DNA of 32,949 bases from contig CAUZFZ010000122.1 in NCBI GenBank assembly GCA_963579025.1, positions 1 to 32,949 on the forward strand, in the 5' to 3' direction. Of the stretch, positions 25,766-32,949 are shown one piece after another. The notes beneath the pieces are model-generated. The model was not told the DNA's origin. It made no database searches and saw only the letters and a program-made list of their open reading frames with translations. A program made the translations under genes and the position numbers. This DNA is from CAUZFZ01 sp963579025 (GTDB lineage Bacteria > Planctomycetota > Planctomycetia > Planctomycetales > Planctomycetaceae). Every line of letters begins with the position of its first letter. The stretch's first letter is position 1.

Positions 25766-27631
25766 ATGTTTCGTTGTTCTCTAGTGCTGATTGTCTGTGG
25801 GCTTGTGATTACTCCGTGCCGAGATTCTACGGCCGCCGAACGACGCGATAAGCAGTGGCTGATTCGATACCTCACGCAATCGATCGCCGACACGCCGCGC
25901 AATCGACGGTATTTGAGTGTGATCGATCGTGCCGAGTTACTTGACGTCGTGGATCACGAGTGGCTCAAAAGTGGCACGCGATCGAGCAGGGGACGCGGTC
26001 AGGCCATGCGGATCGGCCAGTTGGCGTTTGCTTATCGAACGAAGGGAACTCGGTGGTACCAGCATTCCCGACTGCTGAATGATGTGCGCGCGGGATTGCG
26101 CGGCTTCGCAGCCCACCAGGTCGACAATGGCCGCTTCGTCTGGCCGGAAGAACACCGCTGGGAATTCCAGGCCCACGAGCACGTCTGGCGGATGCAGCCA
26201 CTACTCCTGGCCTATCTCTGGGTAAAAGACGAATTGTCGCCAGCAGAACGCGCCAGGTACGAAACAGTGTTCCGCCGTGCGGGCGAGTATCTGATCGCCA
26301 ATCCATTAACTCAGGCCAACAATCGGGGCGCCGTGTGGTGCGCGGGGACCGCGTTGTGTGGGCTCTACTTCGAAGACCCGCGTTACCAGAAGCTGTTGCA
26401 CGAGCATGCCGGAGGACTGATGCGGACGATGGTCAACGAGCAGGGTGAGGTCCTCGAGTCGCAGGGAGGCATCGGCCCGGATGGGAACTACACGTACGTC
26501 GGTTGTGCCTATGTGGCTTTCTATCGCTTGCTGTCCGGGGCAGATGACCTGGACGAGCGACTGAGTCGCGCTTGTCGCTGGTTAACTCAATATGCCTGTT
26601 GCAGTGGTGATCTACTTGCGTCCGGCGGATCGGTGCGCATGGCGGATGACGTCGGCGACGTCATCGCCGCAGTCCCGCTTCTGGAACGTTACGCGACAGA
26701 CGATCCATTCTTCGCGTTTGTGTCTGACCACTATTTCGAATCGCAAGGACCCGGGAGTTTCGGTCGCGGTGGTCTGGTCGTCCATCCGCTGATCTGGGCC
26801 ATGCTTGAGCCGCGACGAGTCAAGCCTGCCAGGCAGCCACCCGACTGGTACATCAATCACACGGCGATGTACAACCACAGCGGAGTTCAATACGTGCTTG
26901 TTTCCCGACCGGTGTATAAGACAGGCGTGGCCTTTCGCGGTTTCTTTCGTATGAAGGGACTGCAGACATTCTCGGTGGCTGGAGACAAGCCGCTCATTCA
27001 GCACGACGGACGGCGGCTCAGGTCTCATTCGCATACCAGCGCAGGCGGAATCGACACTGGCTGGGATAGCGTTTCGCATCTTGACGAGGGTCGTGACGTT
27101 TGGTTGAAGACCTGGCCGGCACCGTCGCAATGGAGTGCGCAACCACCAACGACTCTGATTACGCGTCGTGAGAGACTTTGGACCTGTTACGCGTTCACTC
27201 CCGCTTCAATGTTAGTGGTCTATGGCGGTGTCGACGGTCCTTATCAATCGGTCTGGACAATTCCCAACGGAAAGATCGACATCGACGCTCAGGCACAGGT
27301 CATCCGGGCTGAAGGCAATCGAGCCACGATTCGCTATTTGCACGGCACGGCGAAAGTACACCAGGAAGAGGGCGTGTCCGCTGTTCGCGTCACCGCCGAC
27401 CGGGGTCCCGCCGTCTTCGGCTTCTCGGGTGATACTCTACGTTTAGGAGAATACGACCCGGCGGACGCGTCGCTCACGTTCTCCGACGCCGCCGGTCAGT
27501 ACCGTCTGTTGCTAAAAGACATGTTGAATGCCGATGGGAATGTCGATCGGACGGTGGGCCAGCGACTGGTGGTTTCCCAGGCAAGGTCAGTTGCGCCGCT
27601 TGTTGCAGAAGTCATGGCACCTGCAGAGTAG
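25766..27631 (+). CDS. Secreted alpha/alpha-toroid protein, probable polysaccharide lyase-like
   Basis: The 621-residue product has an N-terminal export signal (MFRCSLVLIVCGLVI). Residues of about 25-340 look like an alpha/alpha-toroid (segments such as WRMQPLLLAYLWV, NNRGAVWCAGTALCGLYF, GPDGNYTYVGCAYVAFYRLL), followed by a beta-rich C-terminal half beginning near the NHTAMYNHSGVQYVLVSRP segment. This two-part arrangement is that of alginate, heparin and hyaluronate lyases (heparinase II/III-like and PL8-like). The Asn, Tyr, Arg and His residues needed for lyase action may be NN, NYTY and YNHSG, but I cannot confirm the active site. GGAG at 25752 supports ATG 25766. The next gene on the same strand, 92 bases on, is also heparinase-like, suggesting joint action on an acidic polysaccharide. 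Confidence 0.65.
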   Translation: MFRCSLVLIVCGLVITPCRDSTAAERRDKQWLIRYLTQSIADTPRNRRYLSVIDRAELLDVVDHEWLKSGTRSSRGRGQAMRIGQLAFAYRTKGTRWYQHSRLLNDVRAGLRGFAAHQVDNGRFVWPEEHRWEFQAHEHVWRMQPLLLAYLWVKDELSPAERARYETVFRRAGEYLIANPLTQANNRGAVWCAGTALCGLYFEDPRYQKLLHEHAGGLMRTMVNEQGEVLESQGGIGPDGNYTYVGCAYVAFYRLLSGADDLDERLSRACRWLTQYACCSGDLLASGGSVRMADDVGDVIAAVPLLERYATDDPFFAFVSDHYFESQGPGSFGRGGLVVHPLIWAMLEPRRVKPARQPPDWYINHTAMYNHSGVQYVLVSRPVYKTGVAFRGFFRMKGLQTFSVAGDKPLIQHDGRRLRSHSHTSAGGIDTGWDSVSHLDEGRDVWLKTWPAPSQWSAQPPTTLITRRERLWTCYAFTPASMLVVYGGVDGPYQSVWTIPNGKIDIDAQAQVIRAEGNRATIRYLHGTAKVHQEEGVSAVRVTADRGPAVFGFSGDTLRLGEYDPADASLTFSDAAGQYRLLLKDMLNADGNVDRTVGQRLVVSQARSVAPLVAEVMAPAE

Positions 27632-27723
27632 CTAAACAGACGCGATGCCTGTTTGGATAGATTACGATTAGCCCGTGAACGTCGGTGCGATTTCACGAAT
27701 TCACTGTTCCGGGCGATAACATA

Positions 27724-30700
27724 ATGAAAAACGCTGTCAGGCTGACGTTGTTAGTACCTGCTATGCTCATGGCACTCGCGGGAGACTCTCATGCCCAGAA
27801 GCGACAGACTGTAAGGCTGAACAATCCCTTCACCGCTTCGCACCGGCTGCAGCCGGTCCGTTCCGTCTTGACCATAACGAAAGACCTCTTGCCGAATGGC
27901 GAAGCCATTACGATTGAGTCGCTTAACCGGTATGTCGGCTTGAAAGATGAGGCCAGCGGAAAGCCGATTCGCGTTCAATGGAGCGACTTACAGTCCACTG
28001 CCATCAATGAAACTGTCCAGGCGACCGCAAACTACATCGTGGACTTGCCGGCCGAGACAGTTCGGACACTGAAGTTGACAGGGCCGCTGCGGGACCTGCT
28101 GCCCGCAGAAGCAGCCATCTCGGTTGAAGTCGATAAGAAACAAAAGGCTGTCGAAGTGCGAACTGGTCGGCTTGGTGTTCGGCTGGCCGGGGAAGGTTCG
28201 CAAAGCCCGCCATTGCTGGCCGTCTGCAGACTTCCGAACGCAACGGGGTCCGGCCAGTCTGCAAATCTGCCGTGGCGCGGACGCAGTGTCTTCGTCAACA
28301 CGCCTGTGCTGGAAGGCATGACCGTTCAACGTAGCCAGACCGGTCCTGTCTTTTACCGGCAAACCAACACTTACCGGTTCGCGCTGGGCACGGTCTACAG
28401 TTGCAGTGTCACATGCTGGGCTGGCTTCGACTACCTGACAGTCGAAGAGAGCGTCGACGGCCCCTCAAGCGAGCACATGCGATGGATGTTCGATCTGGGA
28501 GACTGGCCGACTCACGTTTATACGGCTGGACATGGAGCGACCCAGAAGCTCGTCTATCGCCGTCACTCGTCGGCGTATCTGGATTTCCCGCTTGCCGAAC
28601 TGAATCCAGGCAAAGAGTTTCTGTGGTTACCGAATTATCTGATCTGGTCCCGCTTCGAAGAAGCTCTGCTGGCGAACTTCGTCCGCAGTGCAGCCGGACC
28701 CGATGGCAAGCCACCCTTTGACGCCGACATGCTCACCATCTTTCAGACTCGCCGCGGCGAGTGGGAAGACTGGATGTGGGCGGCCCGTGCCCGCAGGCCT
28801 TTGGGTGACACACCCTGGCGACCGTGGAGCCAGCGACGCTGGTGGGGCAGTCGGTACAGCACGATTCGCGTGGCGCGCAACGGTCACCAGAAATCAGGTG
28901 CGCTGCTCAAGTTCAGCCTCACCCCGGGAACTCGATCATGGGGACTGGCCGTCGGCGATTCGTCAACGCTTCCGCCGGCACGAAAGATGGTGTTCGATGC
29001 GCCGCTACCGTCGTACATCAAGACGGCTGCGGGCGAAGTGAGACTGACAGAACTGCAGCACTTCGTTCTTGATTGGCGTGTCGACCCGAAAGTCGAACAC
29101 CCGCGGATGGACCTGACGCCTGCCACGCTGAGGACGATGCGGCAGAAAGCAGGAACGGATCCGTATTTCGCCACCGAGTTAGCGCTTCTTGAAAAGAACG
29201 ATGCCTTGCGGGCTGTCCTGGAGAATGACCGTAAGGCAGCCGGAGCAATTGCGCGCGGCATACTTGGTGACATGAATACCCGTTTCAACTTTCCACTCAA
29301 CGATGGCTTCGAATTCTCGTCTCACTTAACCCCCGTGGGAATTCGACCGGTCTATCAATACACGACTAAGATCGACCTGCTGCTCGGTGGGAAGAATCTA
29401 CTCGAACCAGAGCTTCAGAAGCAGTTACGCGAACGATTTGCGTTTCTGGCCTATCTGCTGGCCGATTCTTCGTTCATGGCCCACAAGTACAATGCGGGCC
29501 ATACGAATTTCGATGCCGACCGTTACGTGACGCTGGCCGGCATCGCAATGCTGTATCCGGAGCATCCACATTCACAACAGTGGCTCGACAGCGCGGTCGG
29601 TTCGCTGCGGGAGGCGATGCGAATCTATGTCGTCCCTAAGAGCGGGAAGTGGGCCGAGAATCTCGGCGGCTACTACAACTGGTCCACCAATATTATCGGC
29701 GGCCTGGCGAACGCGCTGAAACACACAGGCTCGGCAGACCCCTACGCCTGGCCCGCGTTTCAGGATTTGTGGCGCTGGGGACTCGTCACCGGGCTCCCTC
29801 CAAAACCAGCCATCGGAACGATTGGCAGTGACACCGTGCCTGGCAATTTGACCCGAGTGCGGCAGACGCCCGGGATCGGCGACAACGGCGGCGATGGCGG
29901 GTTAGGTGTTCACGGCGGCTTCGCGCTGGCTGGCGCGAACATGCTTGAGCACAATCCAGAATTGGGTCGGCAATTACTCTGGTTCTGGGATCAAGGTGGG
30001 CGCGTTGGTTACGGGCACTACCCCTATGCAATGTTCTTCGGATTGACCACTGAGCACTTACGATTGGCTCGCGACCGTCAGTCTTCGCCAAAGTTCCAAT
30101 CACGGGTGCTACAAGGCTACGGCAGCATCTTCCGGACTGATTTCGGCCAGCCGTCTGAAAGCTACCTGCTGTTTAAGTGCGGGCCGGGCGGGTATCGCTA
30201 TCACGGCGAAGAGGGTAGCTTCGTGTTGTTCGGACAGGGACAGCCTCTTTCATTGGATGGTGGAACCAGCTTTCGGCCCGAGCAACACAGCACGGTTACT
30301 TTCGGCAAGGAGAATGCAGGGCTCCTCCGCGGTCGCATCGTGCAGTTCGAATCCACCCCCCAACTGGACTACAGCTGCGGACGATTCCCTGGCACGCCGG
30401 AACAACTGCCACAAACAACTTCAAAGCCAGGATCCATCGATAGTGTCGCCGGGTTCTATTCCCTTATCGCACCGGCAGACGGCATATCCGACGAGAACAT
30501 GCAAGCTGCCAGGCGGGCTCTCCATGAAGAGGGCGACGTCATGAGCCGTCAAATCCTATTTCGCAAGAACGATTATGTGGTGATTCGCGACCACATCGAT
30601 TCGGTACAAGAGGCGCAGTGGCGCTTTCTGTTGCTGGCCGAGAAGCTAATTCCGTCGAAACGAGGTCTCGATGCGCGGGGCTGGCTCGACGTGGACGTGG

Positions 30701-32229
30701 CGGTTTCGCTATTTCAATTCAAACCGGGTTCCAACACGTTGCAACCGGTCTCCACTCAGCGAATCGTCATCGATGCGCAGCCACTGAAACAGCAACGCAT
30801 GACGTTGCCCCTGTCGCCGGGAACGGGTGTCGTTGCGGTCATTGACTTTTTTGAACGGGGTCAGCAACCGTGGCGCGTTGAGACAAAGGACGCTGCGGTT
30901 GTGCTCAAATCGCCGAAGGGAGACACGTCGGAAATCGTCGAACTCTCGGGTGACACTCAACCGCACGCACGCTGGCGGCAATTCGACGGCCCCCAGGAAG
31001 TCGCCGCCTGGAGTAGTTCCCAATACGACGACCCGTGGGCTGTGACACGAACAGCCGTCATCCAGGACAGCAACGTGTATGTCTCCGGGCCGCCCACACA
31101 CAGAGATGACCGTGCAGATGTTCTCGTGTGTCCGATTGGCAGGGCTGGTCATCCAGCGCAAGCCCGCGCCGACCTGGGACGCTATCAAGAGGGCATCGCA
31201 GCACTGCAGGGAGCCGGTTACTCGAGCATGCTGGTATTGGGTCGGCAACACCTGAGTTCGATCGAACCTGATCAGTCCGGTGGCCTGCATTACAGGGGCA
31301 TTCGAGACGCAGGAACGTCCACTGCCATGACCGGGCGTGTCGAGCAGGTTCTGCGAAACAAGCTGCCATCGCAAATCGCACTTGTTCGGACGGGTGATGC
31401 GGCGCGGCACCAGATGGTCTCGTTGATTGGACGCCGTACTTTGTCTCAATGGGCGGGCTATGCTGTGCACGAGATCACAACCGCAGATGTCATCGCCGGA
31501 AGACTGAAGGGGTTCGACGTCGCAGCGTTGTTACAGACGACGGCGGACGAAGTCAGCGGTGACGTGCAAAAGAGCATCCAGGACTTTGTCGCAGCGGGCG
31601 GAACATTGATATGCGACCTGCCGACTCTCCCAGCTGCGGACAGTGACGGGACGGCTTCTGACTGGTCCAGACTGGCTGGCCTGATTTACTCAAAACCCAA
31701 CCCAAGAGGCCGCTTCGCGATCACCACTGAGAGACTTGGGTATGTCGAACTGCGAACTGCCAACGCAGAGATGTTGAAGCTAAGTGGTGGCAATGACCTC
31801 GGTCACTGGTTCATTCAGCCCGCGAAAGCAGCCAGTGTCGTGCGGGACGTCAGTGGTCGCAGCACGGTGGTGACGCACCCGTTTGAAAAAGGTCATGTCG
31901 TCACGCTGTGTTTTCGTTTCACGACGGTTGGAGTCGACGCAACCAACCAGGCTCATTTCGCGAAACTCCTTCGTGGCGTTCTGACGGGGCTGCACTTCAC
32001 ACCACTCGTTCACACAACGTCGCTTGAAATGACGATCCTTCCTCAGGACGAGGGTGGACTATTGATCGGACTTCGCAATTACCGCGCCGACACAATTCAT
32101 ACTCCCTTACGCCTGCCACATCACAGTACACCTCGCATTACTCCCGTTTACGTCCCATTCGGTGGTTCGGTTGCCGTCGACCGCATCGTCCTGCCTCCGA
32201 GAAGCTGGATCGTTTTCGGCGTAGAGTGA
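27724..32229 (+). CDS. Large secreted heparinase II/III-like multidomain protein
   Basis: The 1501-residue product starts with a signal peptide (MKNAVRLTLLVPAMLMALAG, then HAQ). An N-terminal beta-rich domain (about 25-430, containing GTVYSCSVTCWAGFDYLTVEE) precedes an alpha/alpha-toroid (about 450-795, with HKYNAGHTNFDADRYVTLAGI and WAENLGGYYNWSTNIIGGL). A heparinase II/III-like beta-sandwich follows (from about 800, YGSIFRTDFG, then GEEGSFVLFGQGQPLSLDGG). Around 1262-1400 there is an alpha/beta domain resembling the class I glutamine amidotransferase or beta-galactosidase-trimerisation fold (FDVAALLQT, VAAGGTLICDLP), then a final beta domain. ATG 27724 is chosen for the signal peptide; the upstream in-frame codon at 27685 adds a non-signal leader. 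Typical heparinase-like lyases have 600-800 residues, so this is about twice normal size. The substrate is unknown; an acidic or sulfated polysaccharide is inferred. Confidence 0.75.
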   Translation: MKNAVRLTLLVPAMLMALAGDSHAQKRQTVRLNNPFTASHRLQPVRSVLTITKDLLPNGEAITIESLNRYVGLKDEASGKPIRVQWSDLQSTAINETVQATANYIVDLPAETVRTLKLTGPLRDLLPAEAAISVEVDKKQKAVEVRTGRLGVRLAGEGSQSPPLLAVCRLPNATGSGQSANLPWRGRSVFVNTPVLEGMTVQRSQTGPVFYRQTNTYRFALGTVYSCSVTCWAGFDYLTVEESVDGPSSEHMRWMFDLGDWPTHVYTAGHGATQKLVYRRHSSAYLDFPLAELNPGKEFLWLPNYLIWSRFEEALLANFVRSAAGPDGKPPFDADMLTIFQTRRGEWEDWMWAARARRPLGDTPWRPWSQRRWWGSRYSTIRVARNGHQKSGALLKFSLTPGTRSWGLAVGDSSTLPPARKMVFDAPLPSYIKTAAGEVRLTELQHFVLDWRVDPKVEHPRMDLTPATLRTMRQKAGTDPYFATELALLEKNDALRAVLENDRKAAGAIARGILGDMNTRFNFPLNDGFEFSSHLTPVGIRPVYQYTTKIDLLLGGKNLLEPELQKQLRERFAFLAYLLADSSFMAHKYNAGHTNFDADRYVTLAGIAMLYPEHPHSQQWLDSAVGSLREAMRIYVVPKSGKWAENLGGYYNWSTNIIGGLANALKHTGSADPYAWPAFQDLWRWGLVTGLPPKPAIGTIGSDTVPGNLTRVRQTPGIGDNGGDGGLGVHGGFALAGANMLEHNPELGRQLLWFWDQGGRVGYGHYPYAMFFGLTTEHLRLARDRQSSPKFQSRVLQGYGSIFRTDFGQPSESYLLFKCGPGGYRYHGEEGSFVLFGQGQPLSLDGGTSFRPEQHSTVTFGKENAGLLRGRIVQFESTPQLDYSCGRFPGTPEQLPQTTSKPGSIDSVAGFYSLIAPADGISDENMQAARRALHEEGDVMSRQILFRKNDYVVIRDHIDSVQEAQWRFLLLAEKLIPSKRGLDARGWLDVDVAVSLFQFKPGSNTLQPVSTQRIVIDAQPLKQQRMTLPLSPGTGVVAVIDFFERGQQPWRVETKDAAVVLKSPKGDTSEIVELSGDTQPHARWRQFDGPQEVAAWSSSQYDDPWAVTRTAVIQDSNVYVSGPPTHRDDRADVLVCPIGRAGHPAQARADLGRYQEGIAALQGAGYSSMLVLGRQHLSSIEPDQSGGLHYRGIRDAGTSTAMTGRVEQVLRNKLPSQIALVRTGDAARHQMVSLIGRRTLSQWAGYAVHEITTADVIAGRLKGFDVAALLQTTADEVSGDVQKSIQDFVAAGGTLICDLPTLPAADSDGTASDWSRLAGLIYSKPNPRGRFAITTERLGYVELRTANAEMLKLSGGNDLGHWFIQPAKAASVVRDVSGRSTVVTHPFEKGHVVTLCFRFTTVGVDATNQAHFAKLLRGVLTGLHFTPLVHTTSLEMTILPQDEGGLLIGLRNYRADTIHTPLRLPHHSTPRITPVYVPFGGSVAVDRIVLPPRSWIVFGVE

Positions 32230-32401
32230 CCGTGCATCGCGACGTCAGGGGGTTGTGTGCGAAACTCGATCGACCAGTTCGTCGCTGCAGAACGCGCGTC
32301 CTGGCGTTTCTGCTCGAAGAATTCGAGTCCGTCACATAAACTGTCGTTGATGTGTGCGAGTTCACGGAAATGTAACATTCGGGATAACGTCGAGGATCAG
32401 C

Positions 32402-32833
32402 ATGCGGTTTGCCATGAGTATTCTGGTCGGCCTGATTCTGGTTGGCGGACCAGACCTGTCGGCTCGCGAGCTTCCCAGTCGGGTCGACTTTGCCCGCCAC
32501 GTTGTCCCAACGCTTTACCGTCTGGGATGTAGCGCCGGCACCTGTCACGGTGCGTTTTCAGGCCAGCAGGGATTCCGGTTGTCGCTGTTCGCATCACGAC
32601 CGGAAATCGATCACGCCAACATCCGGGGCGCGATGGGTGGGCGGATCAATGCCCTGCACCCTGATCAGAGTCTGCTGTTGCGAAAGCCATCCGAGGACGG
32701 AATCGGACACGGCGGTGGGCAGAGGTTCGAGATCAACAGCGATGAATATCGGCTGCTACGGCAATGGCTGGTTGCAGGCGCAGTGTTCGAACGCGGGACC
32801 ACACCGCAAATCGCCAACGTGCGAAGGGCGTGA
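32402..32833 (+). CDS. Truncated planctomycete cytochrome protein: signal peptide plus CX4CH domain only
   Basis: The 143-residue product starts with a signal peptide (MRFAMSILVGLILVGG). It then matches the heme-type domain of the 808-residue protein encoded at 20031-22457: LGCSAGTCHGAFSGQQGFRLSLF with a CX4CH motif, HPDQSLLLRKPS, GHGGGQRF and EYRLLRQWLVAGA. The frame stops at 32833 exactly where the relative continues into its second Ig-like domain, so DUF1549 and DUF1553 are absent. GAGGA at 32392-32396, five bases before the ATG, suggests it may still be translated. It is either a 3'-truncated pseudogene or a standalone exported heme domain; the abrupt cut favours truncation. Confidence 0.75.
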   Translation: MRFAMSILVGLILVGGPDLSARELPSRVDFARHVVPTLYRLGCSAGTCHGAFSGQQGFRLSLFASRPEIDHANIRGAMGGRINALHPDQSLLLRKPSEDGIGHGGGQRFEINSDEYRLLRQWLVAGAVFERGTTPQIANVRRA

Positions 32834-32949
32834 TCCCTTTACGTGGCGGTGGTTATGCTGACGTAAGTTGTTGTTGAGTGTGAGTTTGCCGCGTTGGCGG
32901 CTGGATGTCGCGGGGGGACTTCATTTCCTGTCCCATGTCCGGGGCAGCC
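32834..32949. other. Terminal segment after the truncated cytochrome gene
   Basis: These 116 bases hold no recognisable gene. A short inverted repeat, GGGAC (32915-32919) and GTCCC (32930-32934), lies in a G-rich stretch. It may be the edge of an insertion or of the next gene, but too little is visible to say. Confidence 0.35.

Overview
The window looks like chromosome from a marine or freshwater planctomycete (Planctomycetota). The evidence is protein content: a secreted cytochrome protein with DUF1549 and DUF1553 domains next to a Tat-exported DUF1501 protein, a DUF1080 protein, a secreted terpenoid-cyclase-fold protein, a very large Ser/Thr kinase fused to WD40 propellers, and a giant repeat-rich surface protein. 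This combination is characteristic of the phylum. The DNA is moderately GC rich and I see no rRNA, tRNA, CRISPR array or intact insertion sequence.

Layout. Positions 2-6577 (+) hold the C-terminal 2191 residues of a giant beta-rich surface or secreted protein that begins upstream of the window. After a 317-base gap, 6895-14538 (+) encodes a 2547-residue transmembrane Ser/Thr kinase. Its parts are an 11-residue leucine/proline repeat domain, an acidic low-complexity region with repeated phospho-acceptor-like motifs, a kinase domain with a 100-residue insertion, one membrane helix, a 14-residue-repeat coiled coil, and 21 WD40 blades (three seven-bladed propellers). A serine acetyltransferase follows at 14820-15755 (+).

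A seven-gene minus-strand run occupies 23925 down to 15763. In transcription order it holds an ATE/Bpt-type aminoacyl-tRNA-protein transferase, a histidine phosphatase, a DUF1549/DUF1553 cytochrome protein, a DUF1501 protein, a small DUF3592-like membrane protein, a secreted terpenoid-cyclase-fold protein and an Ldh2-family dehydrogenase. Short gaps suggest operon pairs (transferase and phosphatase; cyclase-fold protein and dehydrogenase), and the DUF1549/1553-DUF1501 pair is the usual planctomycete partnership.

Divergent from that run, 24053-32229 (+) holds secreted proteins that look devoted to polysaccharide breakdown: a DUF1080 (3-keto-disaccharide hydrolase family) protein, a 621-residue alpha/alpha-toroid protein and a 1501-residue heparinase II/III-like protein with extra C-terminal domains. 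Between the first and second lies about 970 bases of decayed sequence, with four copies of a 17-base direct repeat and the remains of a DUF1592-type cytochrome gene on the minus strand. The window ends with a 143-residue stub of another cytochrome protein of the DUF1549/1553 class, cut off just after its heme domain, which suggests local rearrangement or insertion.

The most unusual part is the 6.9-14.5 kb kinase. Its cytoplasmic half carries two repeat systems that I cannot assign to a named family, and it sits directly downstream of a giant surface protein. I find no clear evidence for a defence system or a mobile-element cargo.
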